Shown here piece by piece: positions 18,659 through 28,539 of a stretch of DNA of 64,000 nucleotides. How positions within the stretch are numbered: position 1 is the stretch's first letter; each line of letters starts with the position of its first letter. A program made the position numbers and the translations under genes. The notes under the pieces are model-generated. The model worked only from the letters and a program-made list of their open reading frames with translations. It was not told where the DNA came from and made no database searches. Origin of the DNA: Citrobacter amalonaticus (GTDB lineage: Bacteria; Pseudomonadota; Gammaproteobacteria; Enterobacterales; Enterobacteriaceae); assembly GCF_001559075.2 (NCBI RefSeq), contig NZ_CP014015.2, positions 930,001-994,000 of the forward strand, in the 5' to 3' direction.

Positions 18659-18964
18659 TTATCCTTCAGATGAATAATCTCGCAGAACGCGCGCAACGCG
18701 GATGCGGTAAAAAGAGAATATCGACTCACGTCCTTCCCTTTGCGCTGCCCGGTGTTTCATGTTGCTCTTCCACACGGCGACGGCGTCTTCACTCTCCCAC
18801 CAGGAAAGCGATAAAATCTTCCCTTCCGTACTCAGGCTTTTGAAACGCTCAATCGAAATGAAGCCCTCAATATTAACGAGTTCGTTCCTGAGTTCAGCCG
18901 CAAGCTGTAAATATCGCGCCTGCTGAGTCGGTACCGCATCCGCTTCAAAAATCACCGCTATCAT
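18659..18964 (-). CDS. Antibiotic-biosynthesis-monooxygenase (ABM) family protein
   Basis: 101 residues from the ATG at 18964, preceded by AGGAGG. A small ferredoxin-like dimeric alpha/beta fold is suggested by MIAVIFEADAVPTQ, RNELVNIEGFISIERFKS, ILSLSWWESEDAVAVWKSN and HRAAQREG, the typical ABM layout (short strand, helix, EGF-x-S turn, SxWxSxxAxxxW). Members include heme- and quinone-acting oxygenases, but no catalytic residue can be confirmed. It lies between the AHL synthase and a LysR gene on the same strand; the link is unknown. Confidence 0.8.
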   Translation of the reverse strand: MIAVIFEADAVPTQQARYLQLAAELRNELVNIEGFISIERFKSLSTEGKILSLSWWESEDAVAVWKSNMKHRAAQREGRESIFSFYRIRVARVLRDYSSEG

Positions 18965-19052
18965 AACAACCTCCTGGGTTAGCACTTCCGCCACTTTAGC
19001 GGTAAGTACCGGGCAATACTTCGCTGAATACCGAATAATGCATGGTTGGGGA

Positions 19053-19988
19053 TCATGACGGCACATCCGCATCGAGCTTACTGTAGAACCCCTGTTCCAG
19101 TTTCGTTTCCAGTATCGACTGGACCTCAATCGCCAGGTTTTTATAGAACTCCGACAGTTCATCGTCCTTACAGAGCAGGACAATTTTGCGACGTTCTTTG
19201 CGATTGTTGATCCGGATGATCTTCAGCGAGTCCGTAAAGGCGGGAAGAGTGGTAATAAACAGCGGCGTGGTCAGCGTCCATCCGTAGCCGCAGGAAATTA
19301 ATTTCAGAATGTCATCAGCATTATCCATTTCAAACTGGATGGACGGAGACAAGTTATTCCATTTCAGCCAGTTGAGCGTCTGGATGCCGGTCGGTGTATT
19401 GCGGGTATAGGCGATGTAGTCCCTGTTTTTACACAACTCTTCCAGTCGTGTTTCCGGCCAGACTTTGGGGCAAACGCACAGAAACTCCTCCTCAATCAGC
19501 GGGTACATTCTGACATTAGGCGGCATCTCGGTATGCAGCATCGTGATGGCCAGGTTAATGCTGCCCGTATTCAGCGCGGAAAGCAGCCCCGATGCTGTAC
19601 CGGTCACCTGGAAAATATGTTTCACCTGCGGTTGCAGGAAGGTCAGAATATCCAGGCCGATAGATTTACCGATCGAATCAACAAAGCCGATTTTCAAATG
19701 TGAAATATGCCCGTGACTGATCGCGTTGATATGTTCCTGCAGATAGACACCGCTATCGATAATCTTTTTTCCCAGCGGGTACAGCGCCTGTCCGGCTATC
19801 GTCATCTGAATGGGTCGCTGTGAGCGGTTAATCACTTCAGTTTTTAAGCCATTTTCCAGATTCGCGATCTGCTGAGAAATCGAGGATTGAGTCAGGTTGA
19901 GTTTCTTTGCCGCAGCGGTAAATGACCCTGTCTCAATCACCGCTAAAAACGCCTGTAACTGCTTAAAATCGAAGTTAATATCCTTCAT
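19053..19988 (-). CDS. LysR-family transcriptional regulator
   Basis: 311 residues. N-terminal winged HTH (FDFKQLQAFLAVIETGSFTA, QSSISQQIANLE) and a C-terminal substrate-binding domain (from about residue 95). The ATG at 19988 follows GAGG; a GTG directly before is an alternative. It is divergent from the aspartase-like gene with a 138-base shared region, the usual arrangement for a LysR activator of the adjacent operon; I infer that it controls the lyase and the transporter, with a dicarboxylate or amino acid as effector. Confidence 0.88.
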   Translation of the reverse strand: MKDINFDFKQLQAFLAVIETGSFTAAAKKLNLTQSSISQQIANLENGLKTEVINRSQRPIQMTIAGQALYPLGKKIIDSGVYLQEHINAISHGHISHLKIGFVDSIGKSIGLDILTFLQPQVKHIFQVTGTASGLLSALNTGSINLAITMLHTEMPPNVRMYPLIEEEFLCVCPKVWPETRLEELCKNRDYIAYTRNTPTGIQTLNWLKWNNLSPSIQFEMDNADDILKLISCGYGWTLTTPLFITTLPAFTDSLKIIRINNRKERRKIVLLCKDDELSEFYKNLAIEVQSILETKLEQGFYSKLDADVPS

Positions 19989-20126
19989 CACCGCCTCTAC
20001 TATTACATTTTTTAATAATGAGTATTTATCTTTTCAATGCTTTTTTTTCTTTGAGCCACTTCAAATTATCCGTACTGCCAGCCAATTAAGGTAGCGATAC
20101 ACCTTAATACAGGAAGAGACATAACG

Positions 20127-21557
20127 ATGCGTGAAGAAAAGGATCTATTAGGAACGTTAATGGTGCCGAAGGAAGCCTACTACGGTATTCAAACGCAACG
20201 AGCAGTACTGAACTTTTCAGTTTCGGGAAAAACGGCCGGGGATATTCCGCATTTTCTGTGGTCGATCGCCGCGATAAAACAGGCGGCCGCTCAGGCCAAC
20301 GCCCAAATCGGCGCGTTGGATCAGCAGAAAGCCGCCGTCATCGTGACGGCGTCGCAGGAGGTGATGAACGGTGATTTTGACGCCCATTTCCCGATTGATA
20401 TTTTTCAGGGCGGCGGCGGCACCTCGACCAACATGAACATGAATGAAGTGGTGGCTAACCGCGCGAATGAACTGCTCACTGGCGTACGGGGATATGATGC
20501 GATTCATCCAAATACGCACGTCAATATGGGGCAGTCGACCAACGACGTCATTCCTGCGGCGATGAAAATGACCAGCCGCGTAAATATCAAGCATTTGCTG
20601 GCGCAACTGGAAAAACTGGAAGCCGTCTTAGCGGATAAAAGCCGTCTGTTTGCCGACGAAGTGAAATTAGGCCGCACCTGCTTACAGGATGCAGTGCCAA
20701 TGACGTTTGGCCAACAGTTTGGCGCCTATCGCACACAGGTCAACCGGCTCAGGGAAAAACTGGCCGAGGTCAACGAGGAGGCGCTGTGCTTACCGCTGGG
20801 GGCGACGGCGATTGGCACGGGGTTGTCCACCCATGAGGGTTATCTTCCGGCGGTGTATCAATGGCTGGAGACCCTCACTGGCGAGCAATATCGCCCGGAA
20901 GCGGACTTCTTCGATGGTCTGCAACACGGTGATTTCTATATTGAATTCTCCGCGCAGCTCAAGAAAATCGCCGCCTTTCTCTCTAAAATGGCGACCGATT
21001 TTCGTATTCAGGGTTCAGGACCGCGTGCCGGTTTTAATGAAATTATTGTTCCTGCCGTGCAACCGGGTTCGTCCATCATGCCGGGCAAAATTAACCCGGT
21101 CATGCCCGAACTGATGAATCAAATTGCGTATCAGGTTATCGGTAATGACGTCACAGTGACCATGGCGGTTGAGGGCGGCGAACTTGACCTGAACGTGTGG
21201 GAACCGGTGCTGCTGAAGGCGCTCTTCGAATCCTGTTCATTACTGAGCCGGGGGATACCGCTGTTCATCGATAAATGTCTGAAAGATATCGCGATAAATG
21301 AAGAAGTGAGTGCTCGCTACGCAGAGGAAAGTACGGCGCTGGCCACCGTCGTGGCAACCCTGTTTGGCTATCAGGTGGGATCGCGAATTGCAAAAGCCGC
21401 GTACCAACAACAGTGCAGCGTAAGGCAGGTCGTGCTGGCAGAAAAATTGCTGACGCCGGAACAGGCGGATTATCTGCTTGATCCGATGAACATGACCGAC
21501 CCGCAAAAGAGTACGGCAGCGATTAAACGCTATCAAACAGAAATGAATATGTCGTAA
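20127..21557 (+). CDS. Aspartate ammonia-lyase-like enzyme (aspartase/fumarase superfamily)
   Basis: 476 residues. Predicted to convert L-aspartate to fumarate and ammonia, or a close analogue. The superfamily signature GSSIMPGKINP is at about residues 314-324, with GTSTNMNMNE (98-107), the HPNTHVN and GQSTND stretch (127-140) and TCLQDAVPMTFGQQ. These match aspartase better than class II fumarase. It is shorter and clearly different from a housekeeping AspA, so it is probably a second, regulated copy. ATG after GGAAGAG. The partner transporter 111 bases downstream suggests uptake or exchange of C4-dicarboxylates. Confidence 0.85.
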   Translation: MREEKDLLGTLMVPKEAYYGIQTQRAVLNFSVSGKTAGDIPHFLWSIAAIKQAAAQANAQIGALDQQKAAVIVTASQEVMNGDFDAHFPIDIFQGGGGTSTNMNMNEVVANRANELLTGVRGYDAIHPNTHVNMGQSTNDVIPAAMKMTSRVNIKHLLAQLEKLEAVLADKSRLFADEVKLGRTCLQDAVPMTFGQQFGAYRTQVNRLREKLAEVNEEALCLPLGATAIGTGLSTHEGYLPAVYQWLETLTGEQYRPEADFFDGLQHGDFYIEFSAQLKKIAAFLSKMATDFRIQGSGPRAGFNEIIVPAVQPGSSIMPGKINPVMPELMNQIAYQVIGNDVTVTMAVEGGELDLNVWEPVLLKALFESCSLLSRGIPLFIDKCLKDIAINEEVSARYAEESTALATVVATLFGYQVGSRIAKAAYQQQCSVRQVVLAEKLLTPEQADYLLDPMNMTDPQKSTAAIKRYQTEMNMS

Positions 21558-21668
21558 TCATCTGTTATCGAGAAATAAGCGTTAATTGCAGGTAATGAAT
21601 ATTCCCTGTTCATTACCTCGCCCTCTCGTTGCCGATAAATAAAATATAACAAAGAGCAGGTTAATTAT

Positions 21669-22967
21669 ATGGTGATATTACATGTCGTTTTATTGCTGGG
21701 AACCATCATGCTTGCCGCCCGCTGGGGTGGAATTGGCGTCGGGTTTGCCGGCGGGATCGGATTAGCGATTTCGGTATTTATTTTTGGCGTTCCGGCAGGT
21801 TCTCCGCCTGTCGACGTGATGCTCATTATTCTGTCCACCATTGTGGCGCTCTCAGCCATGCAACAGGCTGGCGGAATGGATTATCTCGTCACCCTGACCG
21901 AAAAGTTACTGCGCCATAATCCAGGCTATCTTAATATTCTTGCCCCCACCGTAACGTTTATTCTGACGGTACTGTCCGGTACCGGTTATACCGCCATGTC
22001 GGTGATGAACGTGATTCAGGAAGTGGCGAAAGACAACGGTATCCGGCCCAGCCAGCCGTTAAGCTCTGCGGTTGTGGCTTCGCAACTCGGGATTACCGCC
22101 TCCCCGATCTCTGCCGCCACGGCGATTATGTACGGCACCGTTGAGGTGATGGGCGTGAGCTTCGGCGATGCAATGCTGATTATCCTGCCCACTGCGTTAT
22201 TTGCCATGCTGATCGCGGCATTCATTGCCAGCAGACAAGGCGCCAAACTGGCCGACGATCCTGTGTGTCAAAAAATCATGCAGGAAAATAAAATTGTGCT
22301 GAATAAACATGCCAGCCGCCCTATTCCCGCCGGAGCAAAATCCTCGGTTGCCATATTTCTGGTGGGAGTGGTCTTCGTAGTCTGTATGTTGCTGTTTAAA
22401 TCCCTGATTGGGCATACCATCAATTCCCGCGACTTAATCATTATTACGATGTTTGTCGTGTCCACGATCATTATTTTTACCTGCAAGCTGGACATGAAAG
22501 AGCTGAAGAACTCACCGATATTTAAATCCGGCGCGGAATCACTGGTGGTGGTATTAGGGATTGTCTGGCTGAGCAGCACGCTGATCGGTGCCCATATCGA
22601 TGAGATCAAAATGGAAGCCAGTGATATATTACGCGCCTGGCCGTTCTTACTGGCGGCGGTATTTTTCTGTACCAGCGCCATGCTGTTTAGCCAGGGGGCA
22701 ACCAGCGCATTACTGATGCCTATCGCCGCCTCCATCGGAATTAGCCCGGAGGCAATATTAGCCAGTTTTGTCGCGGTCAGCGCACTCTATATCACCAATA
22801 TTTATCCGACAACCGCGTTTGCGATAGCCACTGATGACACGGGTTCATTTCTCAGTTCGCGCTGGAATGGCTCAAAGATCGTTAATCATCCCTTCTTCCT
22901 GCCAGGATGTTTGTCGATTATCTTCTCGGTACCATTTGGCTTTTTACTGGCACAGATGATTTTGTAA
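21669..22967 (+). CDS. Anaerobic C4-dicarboxylate transporter, DcuA/DcuB family
   Basis: 432 residues, very hydrophobic with about ten membrane segments. Family landmarks: LSTIVALSAMQQAGGMDYLV, APTVTFILTVLSGTGYTAMS, SQLGITASPISAATA, and the late FSQGATSALLMPIAASIG. Dcu proteins exchange aspartate, fumarate or malate for succinate. With the aspartase-like gene it forms an aspartate-to-fumarate uptake-and-deamination unit, probably under the divergent LysR protein. Confidence 0.88.
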   Translation: MVILHVVLLLGTIMLAARWGGIGVGFAGGIGLAISVFIFGVPAGSPPVDVMLIILSTIVALSAMQQAGGMDYLVTLTEKLLRHNPGYLNILAPTVTFILTVLSGTGYTAMSVMNVIQEVAKDNGIRPSQPLSSAVVASQLGITASPISAATAIMYGTVEVMGVSFGDAMLIILPTALFAMLIAAFIASRQGAKLADDPVCQKIMQENKIVLNKHASRPIPAGAKSSVAIFLVGVVFVVCMLLFKSLIGHTINSRDLIIITMFVVSTIIIFTCKLDMKELKNSPIFKSGAESLVVVLGIVWLSSTLIGAHIDEIKMEASDILRAWPFLLAAVFFCTSAMLFSQGATSALLMPIAASIGISPEAILASFVAVSALYITNIYPTTAFAIATDDTGSFLSSRWNGSKIVNHPFFLPGCLSIIFSVPFGFLLAQMIL

Positions 22968-23055
22968 TGGCGAAGACAGAACAGGCCTGCCGTTGACGGC
23001 TTTCTCTTTCACCCCACGGCATCACAAACGTAGCCGCAGTAAATATGTCGTGATA

Positions 23056-23093
23056 AACAGCAGAACAGGTTGACGTTAACCTGTTCTGCTGTT
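23056..23093. terminator. Perfect 16-bp hairpin between convergent genes
   Basis: AACAGCAGAACAGGTT (23056-23071) and its exact complement (23078-23093) with a 6-base loop. It lies between the dcu-type gene (plus) and the fimbrial adhesin (minus), so it probably ends transcripts from both sides, though neither side has a long T run. Confidence 0.65.
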
Positions 23094-23118
23094 CGCCCGC
23101 ATGTGAGTTATTCGGCAA

Positions 23119-24132
23119 TTACTGGTATGTCATTGTAAAAGACAGTACGCCGTTCGCCGCCCCTGTGGTGATGTGATCGCCCGTCTGGTAGTAACGCGCC
23201 TTAAGCGGTACCGTGAACCCGCCCCCTGTGCTCGATGTCCCAACCGCCACATCGGAGCCCAACCGCATCGGCTGGTTGTTATAAAGCAGTTGGATCCCGA
23301 CCCCTGTAGCGGCGTTACTCCCGCTGGTCGTATTGATGACGCCTTTCGTTGCGTCATTAATATCGCCTTCCATCCTGACGCTGACGGCGGTTCCGGCATT
23401 GCAGGTCATCGGCAAATTGAATGACTGGGTATATGCCTCTCCCGGCGTCGTTCCTTTGCCATTAAAGGCATTTTTATCAACCTCTTTCATATCGACAGGG
23501 ATGGATGCCGTGGTCAGTTTGCAGGCTGGCGTGGTCACCGTGAACGCATTGATATTGACTGCGGCTTCTGGGGATTGCCAGAGCAGCGAGTTATTCAGCA
23601 ATATCAATGACCCCACCGTTCTTGCCGATATCGTACCAGAACCGGTCTCCGTCGCCGTTTTATAGAACGTCACCGTGACGGAACCATTCAATCCGGGGCT
23701 TATCATTCCCGTGGTATTTTGACAAAGCCTGGCGGTGTTACTATCGCCCCGAATCGTATTCGCCCCCGTCACGGCGGCATTCCCTCCGGCGCACTTTGCC
23801 GTCGAGCCGGAAACGGCATAGCCAATACCGTCAACGTTGGTTTTATAGACCCGAACCCCATTGACCATCGAATCGAAGGTACCTATCGCCTTTACGCCAA
23901 ACGTTTGATTGGAAATGACCCCTTCCACTGAATCAAAACAACTGAACGCATTCACTGTCGGCGTCATTATCTGCGTACCAATAACGGCCCCCACCGGCAG
24001 ATCCCTGGAGATAGTGATATTCTGCGGCGATAAGGTTGTTGATGGCGTGACCGTCGAACAATCCCACGCCAGCGCAGTACGTGAAAACAGTCCCAGAGCC
24101 ACCCACAATAAACTCACTATAATTCGATTCAT
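23119..24132 (-). CDS. Fimbrial tip adhesin, FimH-like
   Basis: 337 residues from the ATG at 24132 (GGAGAG upstream). Two-domain adhesin layout: signal peptide (MNRIIVSLLWVALGLFSRTA), an N-terminal domain with several Cys, then a pilin domain from about residue 200 containing VTTPACKLTTASIPVDM and LPMTCNAGTAVSVRME, ending SFTMTYQ. Last gene of the third fimbrial operon, 12 bases after the usher. The N-terminal domain differs from FimH in this window, so a different receptor is likely. Confidence 0.87.
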   Translation of the reverse strand: MNRIIVSLLWVALGLFSRTALAWDCSTVTPSTTLSPQNITISRDLPVGAVIGTQIMTPTVNAFSCFDSVEGVISNQTFGVKAIGTFDSMVNGVRVYKTNVDGIGYAVSGSTAKCAGGNAAVTGANTIRGDSNTARLCQNTTGMISPGLNGSVTVTFYKTATETGSGTISARTVGSLILLNNSLLWQSPEAAVNINAFTVTTPACKLTTASIPVDMKEVDKNAFNGKGTTPGEAYTQSFNLPMTCNAGTAVSVRMEGDINDATKGVINTTSGSNAATGVGIQLLYNNQPMRLGSDVAVGTSSTGGGFTVPLKARYYQTGDHITTGAANGVLSFTMTYQ

Positions 24133-24144
24133 CTTACTCTCCAC

Positions 24145-26646
24145 TTACCTGCACTCCGCGGTGACGTTATGCGTTTTGTCAGAAGCCTGCGCAATCTGAT
24201 AATTTGCCAGACAACTTTCCCCAGCCCAGTTCACCACCACGGAGCCTTTTTCCGGTGCGCCGCTAAACCAGACTCGCTGACGATCGTCAACAATCCCTTC
24301 TGGCGTATTGTCGCGATGGTTAATTGTTGCCGTCGCCCCAAACGGAATCGTTTTGCCCGTCAATTGCAGCAGGATTCGGTAGCCGGTAACGGTCGGGAAA
24401 TCGGCCAGCGTCAGCGCGCCTTTTGTTGGTACGACGGTCTGCGTGTCATTCAACACATCCGTATTGTTGTTCAACCTGTCGGTATTTAGCGTCAGACTGT
24501 TCTGTCGATATGGCGCAACGTACGGCACAACGGCAAAACCTTTACTGTCTGTGTAAATGCCGCTGTTATTCGCCACTTTCACATCTGCGGCATTCTCAGC
24601 CTTCACCAACGCCATTGTCTCGCCAAGAGGTTGAGTCGCGGAGACGCCATACGGATGAACCACCAGTCCCCCCATTGCGCCAACCGACACCTGACGATTA
24701 TCGCGAGAGTAGTTATAACCAAGCTGATATTCACCATGACGGCCCTTATAATTCGCCGACGCACTGCCCGTCACATCTGACCCCTTACTGTTGTATCCCT
24801 GCTGTACGTTCCAGCTCAGATTTCTGTCTTCCAGCGCGGAACCGGACAGCCCAACCTGTGAAGTGGCGTCGCCTTTTTTATTCGCGTTTGCCGATAGCGT
24901 CATCCAGCTATTTGGCAAGAAACGTGAGAATGGAATCTGCATCGTAAAAGAGACGATATGATCGTTGTCGTTGTGCCAGGGACCACGGGAATAGCTATAG
25001 TTCAGGCCATAATTAATATTGTTAATACTGGTGTTGTAACCCAGGCTGACGTTACGCTCGGTATCACCGCCCCAATAGTCCTGGTGCCAGGCCGAAAGGT
25101 TGATATTCCCGAAATCGCCAAGCTGCTGGTTCAATGTCACCTGTGCCTTACTGCGTTTGTTACGCTGATAACGCCAGTCATTGCCTTCCAGAACGTTATC
25201 GCTCGCCATCCGATATTTATTGACATCACCATTCGCTTCCTGAAAATCATGAAAGCCGGAAGAGGAATACCGATACCCCATCAGACTCAGCGAAGTGCCT
25301 GTGGATGAAAAATCTTTGGCATACTGCGCGCGAAGCGAGATACCGCCTTCCGTTTTACCTGGCATCTGCGTATGAGCAAAGGTAGTGTCAAAAGAGAACG
25401 AACCGAAATCACCCAATCCTTTGCCGATACCAATAGCCCCGGCCTGGTAATCCCCCGATGCCAGCGTGCCGCCATAAATCGTGGTGTCCCACGGCAACCC
25501 GTAACTCATTGTGGCCTGAAGAAAATCCGGTTCCTTATCCGTACTGTTTGATGCACGATATTTCCCCACAGCCAGCGCATATTTAAACTGGCCCTCACGC
25601 TGCATGATCGGTACAGCCGAAAATGGCTGAATAAACTGATGCACCGAACCATCGGCTTCACGCACCACCACGGTAAGATCACCGCTGGCGGCCGTAGGAT
25701 AAAGATCATCAATCACAAACGGGCCTGGCGGTACATAAGACTGCCAGATAATATTCCCGCCCTGACGGATGGTGACTTGTGCGTTACTTTGCGCAATACC
25801 ACGGACCACTGGCGCAAACCCCCGAACGCTTTCCGGCAACATGGTGTCATCCGAATAAATTTGCGCGCCACGGAAGTGAACGCTGTCGAATACACCAGCC
25901 TGCGTATAACCATCACCCATACTGAATTGGCTTTTCAGCACTTTAATATCACGCTCCAGTGAAGTGCTGAGGGTATTCCAGTGCCCGTCCCCTTCGTTAT
26001 TGTTATATGTTGAGTAATTACGCAACCGCCAGGGACCGACGTTAATCCCACTACGCAGGTTCAGATAGCTGTCATTACGCGAATCGCCCTTGCCATGGCT
26101 GTTGGCAGCAGAGAAGTTATAATTCAGGAACAGCATGTTCAGTCCGTCGTCCCACTGTTCCGGTGCAACGGAGCCGCGTGGATCGCGCTGCATATATTCT
26201 TGCGGCACCGAAATATCCAGACGCATGCCATCAAATTGAAAATTAAGCTGGCTCCCGGGGAGTAACGCACCCATATTATCGATGGTTGCGGAATCCTCCA
26301 TACTCATCCAGTCAGGCTGTGCGTTACGCTTCACACCCCATTTCACGAAATCGGCGTAGGTTAACGATGGGGCCAATTCACTCTCTTTACCCAGAAAGCT
26401 GATATCACGAGATTCGATATAATTTCCGTTCAGATAGACATCAACGTGATAAACACCGGGAACCTGTCCGTCAGTTTTGCTGAAACGAGAGATATCAATA
26501 TCACGCGGAATATTCCCTCGGGTTTCAATAAAATCGGGTGAAAAATAATCCTCAGCCAACACGGTTGACGCATGTGTAAACAGAGAAACCAGGACTGATA
26601 ATTTCGTTAACGTTGCAAAACCTGAAACCGTATTGAGCTGGAGCAT
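24145..26646 (-). CDS. Fimbrial outer-membrane usher protein
   Basis: 833 residues. Signal peptide, then DYFSPDFIETRGNIPRDIDI with the chaperone-recognition domain, barrel with GFAPVVRGIAQSNAQVTIRQ, and a C-terminus SDKTHNVTAECR with the usual Cys pair. Assembly platform of the third fimbrial operon. It starts 12 bases after the chaperone stop. Confidence 0.94.
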   Translation of the reverse strand: MLQLNTVSGFATLTKLSVLVSLFTHASTVLAEDYFSPDFIETRGNIPRDIDISRFSKTDGQVPGVYHVDVYLNGNYIESRDISFLGKESELAPSLTYADFVKWGVKRNAQPDWMSMEDSATIDNMGALLPGSQLNFQFDGMRLDISVPQEYMQRDPRGSVAPEQWDDGLNMLFLNYNFSAANSHGKGDSRNDSYLNLRSGINVGPWRLRNYSTYNNNEGDGHWNTLSTSLERDIKVLKSQFSMGDGYTQAGVFDSVHFRGAQIYSDDTMLPESVRGFAPVVRGIAQSNAQVTIRQGGNIIWQSYVPPGPFVIDDLYPTAASGDLTVVVREADGSVHQFIQPFSAVPIMQREGQFKYALAVGKYRASNSTDKEPDFLQATMSYGLPWDTTIYGGTLASGDYQAGAIGIGKGLGDFGSFSFDTTFAHTQMPGKTEGGISLRAQYAKDFSSTGTSLSLMGYRYSSSGFHDFQEANGDVNKYRMASDNVLEGNDWRYQRNKRSKAQVTLNQQLGDFGNINLSAWHQDYWGGDTERNVSLGYNTSINNINYGLNYSYSRGPWHNDNDHIVSFTMQIPFSRFLPNSWMTLSANANKKGDATSQVGLSGSALEDRNLSWNVQQGYNSKGSDVTGSASANYKGRHGEYQLGYNYSRDNRQVSVGAMGGLVVHPYGVSATQPLGETMALVKAENAADVKVANNSGIYTDSKGFAVVPYVAPYRQNSLTLNTDRLNNNTDVLNDTQTVVPTKGALTLADFPTVTGYRILLQLTGKTIPFGATATINHRDNTPEGIVDDRQRVWFSGAPEKGSVVVNWAGESCLANYQIAQASDKTHNVTAECR

Positions 26647-26657
26647 AAGTATTTAAC

Positions 26658-27335
26658 CTACATTTTAACTTTTTGTTCAGTCGTGACGCCTCCAAAATCA
26701 TTAATCGCACGCCACGATACGTCTCCGCCGGTTATCCCCGATAGCGGTAGCGTGACGGTTTGAAATGGTAATACCATTGGAGGCTTAGTGATCGTCTTGC
26801 CGTTCACCTTTATTTCATTGAGCGACACGCTATAAGGCGTTGGATTATTTACAGTTAATTTCCCACCCTCACGTGAAAAAATTAACTGCTGGTATGCCAA
26901 TGACGGATCGCCTTTTAACCCGGCGGGACGATAAAACAGCTTCATTTTGCTTTTTACCGCGATCAACAATTCATTTTTCGCATCCGGTGACGATGACGGA
27001 ATAGATTTAATATTTAACCAGTAAACACTTTCTCTGTCCGAGGGTAAGTTGTTTTCTGCCAGCATGACGCGAACGGAGTTCTGTGAATTTGGATTTAATT
27101 TGAACAAAGGTGGCGTCGTGGTAAATTCACTGCCACTGTCATCACTATTTTCACTTTTACTCACCCATGACTGGATCAGATACGGTTTATTGTCCGGGTT
27201 TTTGACGCTGATGGTGGCCTGACTGGCATTACCATTATAAATAAGACGAGTACCGCCTATTTCAACCCCACTGATTGCCGCTGTTGAGATAAATACTATC
27301 CCCACAGCAACCGTTTTATATAATTGCTGAAACAT
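26658..27335 (-). CDS. Periplasmic fimbrial chaperone
   Basis: 225 residues from the ATG at 27335 (AGGAACT upstream). Signal peptide to about AIS-G, then VEIGGTRLIYNGNASQATIS, YLIQSWVSKSENSDDSGSEF, FKLNPNSQNSVRVMLAE, FYRPAGLKGDPSLAYQQL and INDFGGVTTEQKVKM: a standard two-domain PapD-like chaperone. The upstream open frame has no ribosome site, so the shorter start is preferred. Confidence 0.93.
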   Translation of the reverse strand: MFQQLYKTVAVGIVFISTAAISGVEIGGTRLIYNGNASQATISVKNPDNKPYLIQSWVSKSENSDDSGSEFTTTPPLFKLNPNSQNSVRVMLAENNLPSDRESVYWLNIKSIPSSSPDAKNELLIAVKSKMKLFYRPAGLKGDPSLAYQQLIFSREGGKLTVNNPTPYSVSLNEIKVNGKTITKPPMVLPFQTVTLPLSGITGGDVSWRAINDFGGVTTEQKVKM

Positions 27336-27379
27336 GAGAGTTCCTGATTGATTACTCAGGGCCACGAGTGGCCCTGCTT

Positions 27380-27898
27380 TTACTGATAGGTCACGGTGAA
27401 GGAGGTTGACGAGTTTGCCGTCCCCGCTCCGACAGTACCTGTGGCCATATATTTTGCGAAATAGGTCAACGTATTATCGACGTCTTCCAACAACGCCACG
27501 CTAGCCGAAGAAGAGCCAACCGGGATCAATGTGGCACTATCCTGCTCATAAATAGCGACGCCGACATTCGTCGCCGTTTGACCTGTGGTCAACGCCAGAA
27601 TTGAAGGATTAGACGTATTGGTGGTACCGTCAAACCGAACGCTGGCGCTGGTCACACTCGCCGGACAGGATTTCAGCACAATATTAAAGCGCTTAGCTGC
27701 CGCTGTTGCGCCATTCCCGCCAGAAAATGCCGCCGTTGAAACGGTTCCCAGATCAACAGGCTGCGCAATCGCAGAAGGATCAACGACACACGCCGTTCCT
27801 GTAATCGTTCCGGTAAAGTTAATGACGCCATCGGCTGCATTAGCGGCTTGCAGAGCAGAAAGCGATAACATTGCAGAAATCAGTGCAATTTTTTTCAT
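27380..27898 (-). CDS. Major fimbrial subunit (pilin)
   Basis: 172 residues. Signal peptide MKKIALISAMLSLSALQAAN, then GVINFTGTITGTACVVDPSA with the first Cys, LKSCPASVTSASVRFDG with the second, and C-terminal SSTSFTVTYQ. First gene of the third fimbrial operon; the LuxR-type gene lies 117 bases upstream in the same direction and may regulate it. Confidence 0.93.
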   Translation of the reverse strand: MKKIALISAMLSLSALQAANAADGVINFTGTITGTACVVDPSAIAQPVDLGTVSTAAFSGGNGATAAAKRFNIVLKSCPASVTSASVRFDGTTNTSNPSILALTTGQTATNVGVAIYEQDSATLIPVGSSSASVALLEDVDNTLTYFAKYMATGTVGAGTANSSTSFTVTYQ

Positions 27899-28014
27899 AT
27901 AATTAAATCCAGATAGTTAAGTTAATATTTAATTAAAAGCGTTGATGTTAAAAACAATTATTCCTGCACTCACCTCCTCTGCATATTCTCGTTTCCCGAC
28001 ATTAACGCAACAAT

Positions 28015-28539
28015 TTATGTAAGATCAGACTCATGAATATATGGTTTGCACATTCTTACTCGCGCGATATTTCGATACAGAGATACACGATTACCGAGTT
28101 GAAGTTTAAATATCAGGCTGCGACGGTGTGCATAGAATGTCTTCATCGACATGCCCAATAACTCACCAATCTCATTCGCCTCCATTCCTTTTTGCATACA
28201 ATCAAGAACTTCACTTTCCCGGAATGAAAGCGAGTATTTCACCCGATAAGCATACCGGGAGTCATTGACAAACAGGCATGAGAGAATTTCATTTATCCGG
28301 CGTCTCTTATCAATGAAAGTTATATCTCTCAAATGGCATAATGCGTAGTAGTCGAGATCATTGGTGATAAATGCAATGATCTTCCTGCCAGGAGACAAAT
28401 ACTCTGTACTCCGTTGCAGGATGGACTCATCGACATCGACTATAGTGTAATTTTCATCAATCAACTCCGGCGTTAACAACGCACTTATGCCGACAATAAA
28501 AAAATAATCATCAGAAAAAACGGAGTCTGACAATTTCAT
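28015..28539 (-). CDS. LuxR-type (FimW-like) transcriptional regulator
   Basis: 174 residues. The C-terminal third is a LuxR/NarL HTH (LSFRESEVLDCMQKGMEANE, then IGELLGMSMKTFYAHRRSLI). The N-terminal part resembles a degenerate receiver-like domain with no obvious phospho-acceptor Asp. This layout is that of fimbrial regulators such as Salmonella FimW. It is directly upstream of the third fimbrial operon on the same strand, so a role as its regulator is inferred. Confidence 0.75.
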   Translation of the reverse strand: MKLSDSVFSDDYFFIVGISALLTPELIDENYTIVDVDESILQRSTEYLSPGRKIIAFITNDLDYYALCHLRDITFIDKRRRINEILSCLFVNDSRYAYRVKYSLSFRESEVLDCMQKGMEANEIGELLGMSMKTFYAHRRSLIFKLQLGNRVSLYRNIARVRMCKPYIHESDLT